A DNA stretch of 64,000 nucleotides. Source: Lepus europaeus. Taxonomy: Eukaryota > Chordata > Mammalia > Lagomorpha > Leporidae. This document shows positions 23,440-35,412 of the stretch, one piece after another. Position 1 is the first letter of the stretch. The number at the start of each line of letters is the position of its first letter. Both the position numbers and the translations under genes were made by a program. The notes below the pieces were generated by a model. The model saw only the letters and a program-made list of their open reading frames with translations, made no database searches and was not told the DNA's origin. The stretch spans positions 4,478,266-4,542,265 of the forward strand of contig NC_084837.1 of assembly GCF_033115175.1 (NCBI RefSeq), written 5' to 3'.

Positions 23440-23830
23440 CCACTGGACAGAACTAGGAAATATTTTGTGCATGGTTTGGAGAAGATTCCATTGTAGTATA
23501 TAGAGGTAGTCATTCTGTTTTGTAGTTGTGGATGTGCAAATCTATACTTTCTTTGTTATGTGTATTGCTATACACATGACCACGTAATACATTGTTCATA
23601 CTTTTTTATAATTTTATAATTTTTAGTGCTTTCTTTGGAAAAAGTCTTAGAAGTTGGATTTCTTGGTCAAAAGATAAATATACAAGAAATGTTTCATATT
23701 TGTCATGAATTCCATGTTATGTGATATTATTATATCTACCCCTGCTTCCAAAAATGTTATAAATATGTTTACATAGACACAAGAGTGACAAAATCTTAAA
23801 AATTGTTAATTCTATGTGTGCTACTGAATT
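23440..23830 (-). mobile_element. Possible ancient L1 fragment
   Basis: AGTTGGATTTCTTGGTCAAA and neighbouring words resemble a phrase common in old mammalian L1 ends. It is strongly diverged and both family and borders are uncertain. Confidence 0.35.
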
Positions 23831-24200
23831 ATTCTTTGTACCTTCCCGTATTATTTGAAATATTTTTTAAAAGATGATAGTGATAAAGATAAGACCAGGC
23901 AAGTAACTGGAGACTGGTCTAGAAATAATACACTCCAGATTGGGGATAGAATAAACTGGGCTCCAAGAGATTGTTTATAATTTTTAAAAAAATGTGTGAA
24001 CTTCCTTATTTATTTCCATAATTAGGAGAATCACAGTTCTGTGACAGTTTGATTTTATGTGTAAAGATAGTAGGCAAAAAATGAGATAATATTTAATTTC
24101 AACAGAAACTATAAGTTGAGCTATGAAAGTATATGCCAGATGCCTAAGTTGTGAATACTCAATAAAAAACGCAGAAATGAAGCTACACACTGCCTGAAGA
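23831..24200. other. AT-rich intergenic DNA
   Basis: Nothing recognised. Confidence 0.3.
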
Positions 24201-24204
24201 AAAG

Positions 24205-25540
24205 GCACTCATGTCAACAAATGGTGTTGGGAAAACGGGATTTCTACATGCAAAAGTTTGGAACAAGATCCCTACCATACCCCTTTCAGACTAATCAACT
24301 CAAAAAAGGTCAAAGACCTAAATTTAAGGTCGTAAACTATGGAACTATGGTGGAACACTTGGAGGTGATGCAAAGGCAATGCTTTTACAAACGTGACAAC
24401 AAGCATAGGCCATGGAAGCACAAGTAGACAAACGGGATTCTTTCAAACTCAGGAGCTTCTACACAGCAAAGGATTCAATCAATACCAACAGAAAGTGAGA
24501 AAATATTTACAAGCTATGCAGTGGACATATCCAGAATACGTACACAACTCAAGAAATTCAACTCAAGAAATTCATTCAACCACAACAAGGAATGCAACAG
24601 CAATCCAATGAGAAGTGGACAAACTATTTGAATAGGCATTTTTCAGAATAAATATGGCAAATAAGCACAAGAAATGCTCAATATCACTAGCCATTAGGAA
24701 ATGCAAATTAAAACCAGAATAGTTGTCAGATCACTCCAGTTAGAATGGCTGTTATCCAAAACTGAAAAAAACAAGAGCTGGCAAAGATGTGCAGAAAAGG
24801 GAACCCGAATATACTGTTGGTGGGAATGCAAACTAGTACAACCACTATGGAAAGCGGTATGGAGATTCCTCGAAACTAAAAATAGATCCACCGTATGACC
24901 CACATATCCCACTTTTAGAAACATAAAGGAAGTGAAGTCAGAATCAGAGATTTCTGTATTCCTGTATTTCTTGCAGCACTATTTACAATACCAAAGATAG
25001 AATCAACATGGATATCCATCAATGAATGGATGAATAAATGATTTTTGGTGTATATACACAGGGAACTTTACTCAACCACCAGAAAGAATAAAATATTGGG
25101 GCTAGCATTGTGGTGTACCATGTAATGCCACCACGTGCCATGCCAGCATCCCACATGGGCACTAGTTCATATCCTGGCTACTCTACTCCTGATCCAGCTC
25201 CCTGGCAATGGCCTGGGAAAAGCAATGGAAATTGGCCCATGTGCTTGGGCCCCTGACACCCACATGGGAGAACTGGAGTAAGTGCCTGACTCCTGGCTAA
25301 GTCCTGGCCCTAAGGCCATCTGCGGAGTGAACCAGCAGATAGAAGATCTCTCTTTCTGCCTCTCTGACTTTCAAATAAATAAGTAAATCTTAAAAAAATA
25401 TTGACATTCTCAACAAAATGGGTGGAATTGGAGATGGCTATGGTATGTGAAATGAGTTAGATGCAGAAAGAGAAGGAGAGGGAAGAAGGGAGGAAGAGTA
25501 AATGAACAAATTATTAGGTATACTGGTATTTATAAATATT
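24205..25540 (+). mobile_element. Old L1, ORF2 C-terminal part and 3' end
   Basis: The phrases ACAAATGGTGTTGGGAAAAC, GAGCTTCTACACAGCAAAGG and CTGTTGGTGGGAATGCAAAC are ORF2 C-terminal landmarks in order. It is more diverged than the L1 at 19695 and is interrupted by a SINE at 25098-25394. It fades in a purine-rich tract near 25500. Confidence 0.8.
25098..25394 (+). repeat. Older C-repeat SINE, full length
   Basis: It runs from GGGGCTAGCATTGTGGTGTA to CTTTCAAATAAATAAGTAAA. Flanked by AAAATATT at 25090-25097 and 25395-25402. Confidence 0.9.
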
Positions 25541-25738
25541 ACCTCACTGAATTCCCTTATATAGTAATATACTCTTCTTTCCTCTTTTATGATCTTTGTC
25601 ATGAATCTACATCATATAATTTTCATAAAGCCATGCCTGCTTTAAAAATAGCATATATTTAATATCTACATATGGAATGAATATGGCAAATGTGAAACAT
25701 TCTTAGATCTATGTATGCTCATTGAACCCTTGCTTATA

Positions 25739-25875
25739 AAATGAAGCTCCTGGTTCCTGGATTTGGGTCAGCCCAGCTACAGCCATTACAGCTATCTGGG
25801 GAGTGAACTGGTAAAATGGAAGATCTCCCTCTCTCAGTGTAACTCTGATTTTCAAATGAAAAAGATAAATCTTTA
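25739..25875 (+). repeat. Older C-repeat SINE, 5' truncated
   Basis: Only the 3' half remains (GAAGCTCCTGGTTCCTGG to TTCAAATG...AAATCTTTAAA). A (CA)n array at 25876-25902 has grown from the tail. Confidence 0.85.
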
Positions 25876-26382
25876 AACACACACACACACTCACACATAC
25901 ATGAAACTATCAGGTTTACTAATAGAGTAGATATAATCAGTAACCAATGAGCACAATGACAGACGCTAATTCTTAATCTAGCAATATTAACCTTGAATGT
26001 AATTGTATTAAATACTGCAGCCAAAATATTTTAGTTGGCTGAATGGATAAAATACCAATACCAAACTATATGTCACCCATAAGAAACTCACTTAACAAAT
26101 AAAGATATACATACATTGAAAGTAAAGGCCTGGAAAAATATATACCAGTCAAATTGAAAGCAAAAACAAGCAGGATTAGCTATACTCATTGTCAGGTTAA
26201 AAACAGTCTTTAAATAAAAAGAACTGTAAAAAAAGTATATCATATATTGATAAAATAATCAGCAAGGAGCTATAATAATCATAAATATATCTGCATCCAA
26301 AGAACCTCCTAGATATATACAGCAAATTCTATTATACCTAAAGGGGGGTGACAGATGCTAATACAATAATGCTAGGTGATTT

Positions 26383-26446
26383 TTTTTCTTTCATTTTTTG
26401 ACAGGCAGAGAGAGACAGAGACAGAGACAGAGACAGAGACAGAGAC

Positions 26447-26477
<31 letters not shown>

Positions 26478-26752
26478 AAGGTCTTTTCTGTTGGTTCACC
26501 CCCCAAGTGGCTGCTACCGCCGGCACGCTGCGTCGATCCGAAGCCGGGAGCCAGGTGCTTCCTCCTGGTCTCCCATGCAGGTGCAGGGCCAAGCACTTGG
26601 GCCATCCTCCACTGCCTTCCTGGGCCACAGCAGAGGGCTGGACTGGAAGAGAAGCAACCGTGACAGAATCCAGCGCCCCAACCAGGACTGGAACCTGGGG
26701 TGCCAGTGCCACAGGTGGAGGACTAGCTTAGTGAGCCACAGCGCTGGCCAAC
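26383..26752 (-). repeat. Younger C-repeat SINE with hexamer expansion
   Basis: Reverse orientation. The usual GA tract has become about eight AGAGAC units (about 26410-26456) followed by (GA)n. Flanked by AGGTGATTT at 26374-26382 and 26753-26761. Confidence 0.92.
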
Positions 26753-27254
26753 AGGTGATTTCAATACCCCACTGTCATCAATGGACAGCAAAAATAGAGA
26801 AATGTGATTACATCAAGCTAAAAGCAAACACTCAACGAAATGTAGTAGTAACCAACAGAATGTGAGAAAATATTTGCAAACTATATATCTGATAAAGGAT
26901 TAATATTCGGAATATATAATGACCTCAAGAAACTCAACAAGAAAAAGACAGACAATCCTCTTTAGAAATGGGCAAAGGGTATAACCAGGAATTCTTCAAA
27001 GGATGAAATATAAATGACCAACAAACACATGAAAATATACTCAGGATCACTAGCCTTCAAAGAAATGCAAATAAAAAGCATAGTGAGGTTTTACCCCACT
27101 CTAGTTAGAAGGACTTTCATCCAAAAATCAAACAATAACAACTGCTGGTGAGGATGTGGGGGAAAATAATACACTAATATACTCTTGGTGGGAATGTAAA
27201 CTAGCACAACCATTATGGAGGACAGTATGGAGATTCCCCAGAAATCTACACATA

Positions 27255-27583
27255 GGGGCGAGTGCTGCAGGTGGTAGCGGGTAAAGCCACCACCTGCAGC
27301 ACCAGCATCCCATGTGGGCATCAGTTTGACTCCTGCTGCTCTACTTCCAATCCAGCTCCCTATTCATGCACATGAGAGAAGCAGTGGAAGATGGCCCAAG
27401 TCCTTGGCCTTTCACTTATGTTTGAGACCCAGATGGTCCTCGCTTTGGCCTGACCCAGCCATAACCATTGTAGCCATCTGAGGAGTGAACCAGTGGATAG
27501 AATCTTGCTAGCTTTCTCTCTCTCTGCCTCTACCTGTCTTCCTTTTCTGATTTTCAAATAAATAAATAAATCTCTTAAAAAAA
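27255..27583 (+). repeat. Older C-repeat SINE, full length
   Basis: It runs from GGGGCGAGTGCTGCAGGTGG to TTCAAATAAATAAATAAATC. The flanks AGAAATCTACACATA (27240-27254) / AGAAATCTGGATATA (27584-27598) are diverged copies of one target. Confidence 0.88.
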
Positions 27584-28143
27584 AGAAATCTGGATATAGA
27601 GCTACCATATGATCCAGTTATCCCACTCCTGGGAATTTAACCAAAGGAAATTAAATCAGCATATGAAAGTGTTACCTGAACCTTTGTGTTTACAGCAGCT
27701 CAATACACAATAGTTATGACATGAATCAACCCAAATGTCCATCAGCTGATGATTGGATAAAGAAAATAAATATGGTATATGTACACAATGGAATACTACT
27801 CTGTAATTTAAAAGAAAAATGAAATCCTGTTTTTTGCAACAAAATGGATTCAACTGGAGACCATTATGTTTAGTGAAATAAGCCAGACCCGAAACAAGAA
27901 ATATTATATTTCCTCTGATCTGTAATAGTTAACAGAATACAAAAAAAGAATAAACTCCAAATGTATAACAGTGAAATTGACATTTTATGACTTGATTATT
28001 ATTTCTAGCCTTTGGCTATATCCCTATAAATGAGTGTCTTTATATTTTTTACTTGTTGAGCACTATATTTAGTGGAGTATTAAGACTGTGATTATAAAGT
28101 AAACAAAAAATGTTATAACAAAAATAAAAAGAAAGGAGGAGGA

Positions 28144-28158
28144 GGGAGGGAGGGAGGG
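28144..28158 (+). other. Perfect G-quadruplex motif in L1 3' end
   Basis: GGGAGGGAGGGAGGG is four G3 runs with single-base loops, the most stable kind of quadruplex motif. It lies in the purine-rich tract of the L1 3' end. Confidence 0.75.
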
Positions 28159-28228
28159 AGAGGTGAACGGAGGGAAGTATACTTATGTTCAGAGAACTGT
28201 GTCTTTGAAATACATAAAATCTGTTCTC

Positions 28229-28559
28229 ACCAGCACCGCAGCTCAATAGGCTAATCCTCCGCCTGCAGTGCTGGCACCCTGGGTTCTAGTCCTGGTCGGG
28301 GCGCCAGATTCTGTCCCGGTTGCCCCTCTTCCAGGCCAGCTCTCTGCTGTGGCCCTGGAGGGCAGAGGAGGATGGCCCAAGTGCTTGGGCCCTGCACCCA
28401 CATGGGAGACCAGGAGGAAGCACCTGGCTCCTGGCTTCGGTGCGCTGGCCGCAGCGCGCCGGCCGTGGTGGCCATTGGAGGGTGAACCAACGGTAAAAGG
28501 AAAACCTTTCTGTCTCTCTCTCTCACTGTCCACTCTGCCTATCAAAAATAAATAAATAA
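28229..28559 (+). repeat. Younger C-repeat SINE, full length
   Basis: Head GCTCAATAGGCTAATCCTCC, tail CTGCCTATC followed by AAATA units. Flanked by ATAAAATCTGTTCTC (28214-28228) / ATAAAATATGTTCTC (28560-28574), that is, the L1 3' end. Confidence 0.93.
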
Positions 28560-28639
28560 ATAAAATATGTTCTCTTTATATTAATACAAATATTTTAAGA
28601 AAGGAGAAAATGAGAGAAATCTGTTATATTTTCTCTGAA

Positions 28640-29365
28640 AAAAAAATTGTTTTCAGATGACATGCTGTTAAACATGGAAAAATCAGACATGCCACCAAGA
28701 AGCTGTTAGAAGTGATAAAGCAATGCAGTAAAGTTGTAGGTTATAAAATAAACATTTAAAATTCAGTAGCTTTTTATACATTAATGATGAACTTGCCAAA
28801 AGAGATATCAAAACAGAAATTCCACTCAGAATAGCCACAAGAAATCAAATATGTATGAATTAATCTGACCAAAGAAATGAAAGTTCTCTACAATGAAAAT
28901 TATAAAACATTGATGAAAGAAATCATCAAGGACCCAAATGCTGGTGAGAATATGCAGAAAGGGAACTCCTACACACTGTTGGTGTGGATGTAAATTAGTG
29001 CAGCCACAGTGGAAAATAAAGATTTGTTAAAAAAAAAAACAAACTACAAGTAGATTTGCCATATGATTCAGCAACCCCGTTACTGGGTGTATTACCCAAA
29101 AGACAAGAACATGTGGTATCATGCACATGTTTATAGCAGCACTGTTCACAATAACCAGAATACAGAATCAACCAAGGTGTCCATCACAAGAATAGACACC
29201 CACACACACAGTGGAACATTTGGTTATAAAAATATGAAAATCTTCCATTTACGTCAAAATGGAGGACATCATGTTAAGTGTAAGCTGGATACACAAAGGA
29301 AAACACCAGGGGGTTTTTCTTATACGTGTGAGTTAAAACTAAATACGAAAAAAATTTAAAAAAAA
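28640..29365 (+). mobile_element. Ancient L1, ORF2 C-terminal half with internal deletion
   Basis: RT-downstream sequence (GTAGGTTATAAAATAAACAT; AATCTGACCAAAGAAATGAA) jumps near 28935 to the late ORF2 phrase GAACTCCTACACACTGTTGG and continues to a 3' end near 29365. It is diverged beyond the neighbouring L1 copies. Confidence 0.75.
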
Positions 29366-29627
29366 ATGATTTTGTGTACCAGTATTACTGCAAAATCATT
29401 TTATCAAACTTTGTTTTATGTCTTTGTCAAATCAATAATTAAGAATGATGTTACTGTGATTTTGATGATGTGTATTTTAAGAAATTACTGTATATGAATA
29501 AAATTGTTATCTTTTCTATTATTTATAGCTCTTGCCTATATTCCTGCTTTTAAGTAATATTGAACTCTTTATTTAGTATAGCATTAATTCTTTGACTATA
29601 GTCTAAATTAAAATTATGTTATCTAAA

Positions 29628-29985
29628 GGGGCTGGCATTGTGGTGTAACAGGTATAACCACTGCCTGCAAAACCGGCATCCCATATGGGTGCCGATTTGT
29701 GTCCCAGTCGCTACACTTCTGATCCAGCTCACTGCTAATGACCTGGGAAAAGCAATGATGGCCCAAGTCCTTGGGCCACTAGCCACTCACGTGAGGCACC
29801 TGGATGAATTTCCTGCTCTGGGCTATGGCCTGGCCCAGCCCCAGCTATTGCAGCCATATGCGGAGTTAACCAATGGATAGATGTAGATGTTCATTCTTAT
29901 TCTCATTCTTTCTTTTTCTCTTCTCTCTTCTTCATCCCCACTCCATAATTCCAACTTTCAAAAAAAATAAATTAAAGAAAAGTTT
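29628..29985 (+). repeat. Older C-repeat SINE, full length
   Basis: It runs from GGGGCTGGCATTGTGGTGTA through a long pyrimidine tract to ACTTTCAAAAAAAATAAATT. Flanking words GTTATCT / GTTATCA suggest a short eroded duplication. Confidence 0.88.
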
Positions 29986-30230
29986 TAAATTAAAAAGTTA
30001 TCACAAAAATTTATAAAGGAAGGAAAATCAGGAAGGTAGAAAGGAGAGAAAAAGGGGAGGGGAGAGAGATAAGTATCATTTTCTTAAAATTGCATCTATG
30101 AACTAATTGAATCTGTTCTCTTTGCATTAGTAACACATTAACATGAGAATTGTGCTGTTGTAATTATCATGCATTTTCTGTGACCCTGTGAATCTAATGT
30201 ATTAATAAATTCCTTTTAAAGAAGCATTTG
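29986..30230 (+). mobile_element. Probable L1 3'-tail remnant
   Basis: A purine-rich GGAAAATCAGGAAGG... tract followed by AAATTGCATCTATGAACTAA resembles the last 200 bases of the local L1 3' UTRs. Confidence 0.45.
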
Positions 30231-30289
30231 CATATATTCAAGGTGTATGTAGTAAATACTTCCAAACTGTTGTGCATACCAGCCAAGTG

Positions 30290-30860
30290 TGAGAGTGCCC
30301 TTGGCTCTTCCTCATCTCCATCCTCTTCATTTTAACCATTTGAGTCTTTGTGAATTTGTATTGCATTGCGATTTAAATTTTTGTTTCCCTAATGAAGTTG
30401 AGCACTTTTGCATATGTTTCCTGGGCATGTATATTCTTTTATGTGGAATCTGTTCAACTCTTTTGCCATTTTTTTCTAAGTGAATCATCCTGATTTTCTT
30501 TCACTGATTTGTAGACCTTATTTAAATATAGTCTGCATATGAATCATTTGTCAGAAATATATTTTACAAGTATTTTTCTCACATTGTGACTTCCCTTTTC
30601 ACTTTTTATAACTCGCCAATTTTTTAAATGAAAACAAATTCTAAATTTTAACAGTACAATTTGTCTCTTTATGGTCCAATTTTTGTATCTTGTTGAAGAT
30701 AAAAAAATTTCTGCTCCAAGGTCATGAAGATTTTCTTCTACATTTTCCTCTGTAAGCTTTATTTTGGTATCTTCACATTTTGGTCTAAAATAAATACAGA
30801 ATTGAGTTTGGTGTTCATACCTATCTTTAAGCATATATCCCTTTGATTCATTATTTTCAT
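30290..30860 (-). mobile_element. Ancient L1 fragment (ORF2 C-terminus), reverse
   Basis: GAAGTTGAGCACTTTTGCAT, TGTAGACCTTATTTAAATAT and TTCTTCTACATTTTCCTCTG are in the order of a reverse-complemented old L1 ORF2 tail. Confidence 0.65.
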
Positions 30861-31385
30861 ATACATTTATTTTCCCTTCATTTTCCAGTTAGAGAAATGA
30901 AACAGGATAATTTTTCAGCTGTATTGTTTGCAAAGTGATTGGTACACATGGTGTTGAACTTTGAATCCTTCCTCCATGTTCGCTCTCTACCACTAAGAGC
31001 TAACGTGTTATCTCCTCTAGCCATATTGTCCCTGTGCCCCCCGGTTTCATTTCCCCACATAGCAGTTCTTACCAGTATGGGCTTTTGTCCTGAAAGACAG
31101 CCATGGTCTACTGGCTTCCACATTTGAGAGCTGGTAATGCCCAGTCAGAATCCCTCAGAGTGAGTCATATTGTATATGAGGACTTGGTTGTGCTATCAGT
31201 TTCTCTGCCTGTTCTTAGAGATAATTTTGGAGGAAAGAGCAAGTAAGAGAGAAAGAGAGAACAAGCTGCCTTCCCCATCTCCTCTGAATTTCTCTTGTAA
31301 AGGGGGCATGGCATCCTTCATAAGTCTTGGCCAAAGCCAGATAATAGTAATGACCTCTGCAGGTGCCTTCAAGCTAGTATTGTTG
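30861..31385. other. Intergenic DNA, nothing recognised
   Basis: No repeat family, exon or RNA gene was seen. Confidence 0.3.
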
Positions 31386-31640
31386 AGTTAGTATGTTTGC
31401 GCTACCGTCACAAAATGCCTAGACTGGACAGCTACACACGACAGACATTTCAGCAAGTATTTCCTGAGTTCTGGAGGCTGGGAAGTCCAAGATGAAGGTG
31501 TCGGCAGATTCGAGAGGAAGGTCCCTGGGGTCTCTGAGTCTGACAGCATAATGAAGACTCTGATCTCAAACCTGATCACTTCCTGAGGATCCCAACTCCT
31601 AACACCATGCTGTTGAGGTTTAGTCTCATCATATGAATCT
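31386..31640 (-). mobile_element. MaLR/MLT1-like LTR fragment
   Basis: GAGTTCTGGAGGCTGGGAAG followed by TCCAAGATGAAGGTGTCGGC is the reverse complement of a MaLR LTR 3' half. Confidence 0.7.
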
Positions 31641-32362
31641 GGAGAGACACATTCAGTGTACAGGAAACGGTTCATTTCTGATATTCTCTTTATGTTTCTT
31701 TTTATCTCTTTAAAAATCTCCCTCTGTGTTTCATAATGTATATAAAGCCTTAATAGACATGTATACACAAATGATTTATAAATCAAATGCAATTATGTGG
31801 TCTGTTAAAAACACTGCTCTCTATGCACAGTTATTATGAAACAAAGATATAGTAAGTTACATTGTGCATTATATTATGTAAAACTAGGAAATTTGAGTAC
31901 TAGTTATAATGAGAGAAAATAAGAATCTTAGAAAACAAAGGATCATTTTCATCTTCTTTACCAAAGCCAGTTGTTATGACAGGAGGTAAGACAATGAGAA
32001 TACATGAAACATTAAAAACCACTCTTATATGGCAGATTCTGATTCTATAGATATCCGAATTTCATATGCAACAGAACATACAAGCTCTTGAAATTGCATA
32101 TTAGCTGAATTGGAAACACAAAGGCTCTTTAGAGAGAGAAACATTTGATGGGAATTAATGAAACACTACACAGCAAACTCTTTTTCTCTCTTCTTTGACA
32201 ATTGGTTAAAAATATAACAACAACAAAAACTAGAGTGAGAATATCTGGAGTGACAAAGTGCCCAGGAATTACTAGAAGCTAAAAGTCAAATAGATAAGCA
32301 GAAATATTCAGTGAAGTTTGATGCTGATGGAGTATCTCCTCTTTAAGTAAAAAGTGATAGGT
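31641..32362. other. Intergenic DNA, nothing recognised
   Basis: AT-rich. Short open frames only. Confidence 0.3.
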
Positions 32363-32655
32363 GGGGCCTGATATTTAGTGCAATACTTAAGCTGCTGCTT
32401 GGGGTGTCCACATCCGTATCAGAGTGCCTGGGTTCTTAGGATGAAGTCCCAGTCCCACCCTCCATTCCAAGTTTCTACACATGTCCTGGGAGGCAGCAGG
32501 TGATCATGCAAGTATTTAAATCTCTGCCACCCACGCAGGAGTCCCTTGGCTGTTGTGGCTATTTGGAGAGTTAATCAGTAGATGAGAGATGTCTCTTACT
32601 CTCTTCTCTTTCCTTGTCCCCACCACTCTTTCAAATACGGAAAATAAAAAATTCA
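32363..32655 (+). repeat. Old C-repeat SINE, diverged
   Basis: It runs from GGGGCCTGATATTTAGTGCA to CTCTTTCAAATACGG. The body word GTCCTGGGAGGCAGCAGGTG matches the copy at 9725. No clear target duplication. Confidence 0.75.
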
Positions 32656-32689
32656 AGTGGTTAAAGAATCCTGTTAAATTTCATCATTG

Positions 32690-33120
32690 CTATAAAAATG
32701 ACTACAAAAACAATGACTTAACACACATGTACCTGTGTAGACCGTAAGTCCAAAAAGGTCTCACTTGGCCATGAGGCAGGCGTCACAGAGCCGAGTTCCT
32801 TCTAGAGATTCTAGCAGGCATTGTTGTCTCACATTTTTTCCAGATTCTCAAGGCCACCCCAAACCTTGGCTCCTGGCTCCCTTTCAGCAGCATCAAAGTC
32901 AGCAGCACTAGTCAGAGTCCCCACTTGGCCAACTCTCCAGCCGTCTCTGCTGTTCCCTTTTCTACTTTTAATGATTTCCTGACTTGGATAATACTCAGGA
33001 TGACCCTCCTATATTAAGCCAGGTGGATATCAACCTTAACTCCTTTGATCTGGAACCTAAGGGGCACACTGGTTCGAGGGATTAAGATGTAGACATCCTT
33101 GTTGGGCCACTACTCTGCCT
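32690..33120 (-). mobile_element. MLT1-like LTR
   Basis: CACAGAGCCGAGTTCCTTCT, TAGAGATTCTAGCAGGC and TATATTAAGCCAGGTGGATA follow the reverse-complement order of an MLT1 LTR. Confidence 0.7.
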
Positions 33121-34700
33121 ATAATCTCTATTACAGAGTTTTCTAATTTAATTGTTGGCCAGTTTAGTCAGGAGCACATTTCATATTTTTCCCTTGAGAA
33201 ACTGTGTCAAAGATATTTATTTTCAAGGCAGAATTTCTTATACTTCTGTGGGTTTTAATTTTTTATTCATAATCACATGCACATATGTATTATAAACACA
33301 TGCACTTTATTCAGAGTATCATGGAAAACAATACTATGTGATAAAACACACAGTGGTTATAATAGGAAAACATATTTTCTAAGGGTGAAATGGAGGGTAG
33401 GATGATATTAGGAGCATCCAGCTGGGAATCATAGAATCCACCTTGCTGACTCTCATCTGCCCTTTTATAAAGTTTAATGCAAAAGAGGAGTAGAAGTACT
33501 TGAAAGACCTGTGTAGAAAGTCACGGACATCTATTTACCACAAAGTCACGAGTATTTATCACCATTAAAAGCACATTTTGGTGGCTCAAGTTCAACTATT
33601 GGTCAGCTCCAGAAGTGAAGGAGGGGAGGAGGACCATCTCGGTGTTGAAGAGAGCAGGAAATGGCTTTGGTGCAGTTTTCCCTGGGCAGGAGGCTCCTCC
33701 CAGTTAGCTGAGAAAAGTCAGGCTCCAAACTCTAATTCTTAAAGTCATTAGCAGTTGTTGAGATATTGGATACAATATTTCAAACTCTTTACTTCAGCTT
33801 ATCCAGTAAGTAATGTGATAAAATATTTCAGAGTAGAACCCTACACACTGGCATAGTGCATCTGATGTTTGCATCCACAGAAGTCTGGTGGTAGATTAGT
33901 CTACTTGTTCTGTAACAATTTTCCCTCAGTGTTCCATGAAAGTAGATGTTGAAATTGGTTTGGTTTTACATTTTCCTCAATTCTGGATTTCAATTATCCA
34001 TGTTATACTTGTACTCAATTATTTCAGAAAGTCACAAGTTGGCAATCATAATCACATAATTATTTCTGAACATCAAAAATAGAGATAAAACTAAATATTA
34101 AATTCTATAAATTCATTGGCTTGGAGAATTTTCTTTCTGGATTTAGATCATGGTTGAATTCATGTAATTGATCATCTTAATAGTGCATTCCCACTTTAAG
34201 TTTCATTACTTTTAACTCACATTAACAAATATTTTTATCAGAAGTTGAAACCTTAAAGCTAGACATTGTGTGATAGAAATACCAATTAAGGTGCACATTG
34301 TATCAGACTTGAATCTGCTCAAACCTAAAGTGCCAACAGCATTTCTATTCTTTCTGAATCTGGATTTTAATGATATCGGTGAGTTACACAGAATTCATCC
34401 TGCTAAGGAGATATTAGGTCTGCACATTTGGGAATGCACATACGCTTTTCATCAAATGGACAATAGGTCAGGATGGTGAGAAATGTTCATCTGAGCAAAT
34501 CACTCTCTTTTAATAGGTTGTCACACAGACATGGAGAACTACATTGTTAGTCATCATTTGCCACAAAAGTGTGTGCCTAAAATGGACATTCGTTTTTCAT
34601 TTTCATATTTGATAAATGAAAGCTCCACTGTTTACCACTTCTTCCAACTGGCTGTCTTTTAGGATACAAATTAGCTGGGTACAGTTTTGTAGAGAACTGT
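33121..34700. other. Intergenic DNA, nothing recognised
   Basis: AT-rich sequence of low repeat content. No exon-like frame has splice support. Confidence 0.35.
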
Positions 34701-34719
34701 TTAATGCTTGATGAAGACA

Positions 34720-34815
34720 AAATTTAATTTTCTAGCTATGTAGACTTAAGTCAATAAATCTCATTGAGCCTTGGTTTTCTGCCAAATGGGTGTTTTTGTG
34801 TGGATAAAATAGAAC
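34720..34815 (+). repeat. MIR fragment
   Basis: CATTGAGCCTTGGTTTTCTG followed by CCAAATGGGTG is the conserved MIR 3' phrase (usual form CTGAGCCTCAGTTTCCTC). Confidence 0.55.
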
Positions 34816-35019
34816 ATTTTCATGCAGATGGTAAGAGATGGGAGAGGGGCAGAGAGATGGGGGGGGGAGGTGAGAGATCATCTATTTAAGCACTTAAAAA
34901 AAAGTACAAGGTATTTTTATCATTGGGAATGATACTTTTTTTGCTTTCTTCTAACATGCGAATCATATTATGTCTTTTTTGTCTTCATCAATTAGTACTG
35001 CTCACTAAAAGGAAAAAGA

Positions 35020-35280
35020 CAGGCGCTGGCATTCTGATACAGTAGGTTAAGCCTACCATCTGCAACACCAGCATCCCATAGGAGCCCTGGTTCAAGACCT
35101 GACTGCTCCACTTCCAATCTAGCTCCCTGGTAATGTACCTGGGAAAGCACTGGAAGATGGCTCAGATACTTGGACCCTAGCCACCCATGAGGGATACCTG
35201 GATGGAGTTCTAGGCTCCTGGCTTCAGCCAGGCCCAGCCCTGGATGTTGCAACCATTTGGGAAGTTAACCAGCAGATATA

Positions 35281-35311
<31 letters not shown>

Positions 35312-35404
35312 GAATCTCAGTTTTTCTCTCTCCTCTCTGTTTCTATGTTCCTGTGTATCCATCTTTCTCTGTAGCTCTACCTTTAAGATAAATCTTTTAA
35401 AATA
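35020..35404 (+). repeat. Older C-repeat SINE, full length
   Basis: Head GGCGCTGGCATTCTGATACA, body CTCCCTGGTAATGTACCTGG and a long TC tract. GAAAAAGA lies on both sides (35012-35019, 35405-35412). Confidence 0.88.
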
Positions 35405-35412
35405 GAAAAAGA

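Larger units (their letters stand above)
25945..28228 (+). mobile_element. Old L1: EN-region and ORF2 C-terminal pieces with 3' end
   Basis: The part at 25945-26370 matches the ORF2 endonuclease region (AGAAACTCACTTAACAAATA; AATAATCAGCAAGGAGCTAT). After a SINE, the part at 26762-26800 is still endonuclease-like (TTCAATACCCCACTGTCATC), then it jumps to the ORF2 C-terminus (GAGAAAATATTTGCAAACTA). The RT domain is deleted. The 3' UTR ends in a purine-rich tract at 28132-28165. SINEs sit at 26383-26752 and 27255-27583. Confidence 0.8.

Noticed and set aside
26338..26865. Open frames with Arg/Gln/Glu or Ser/Leu runs
   Set aside because: They come from the AGAGAC and GA arrays of a SINE and are not a protein.
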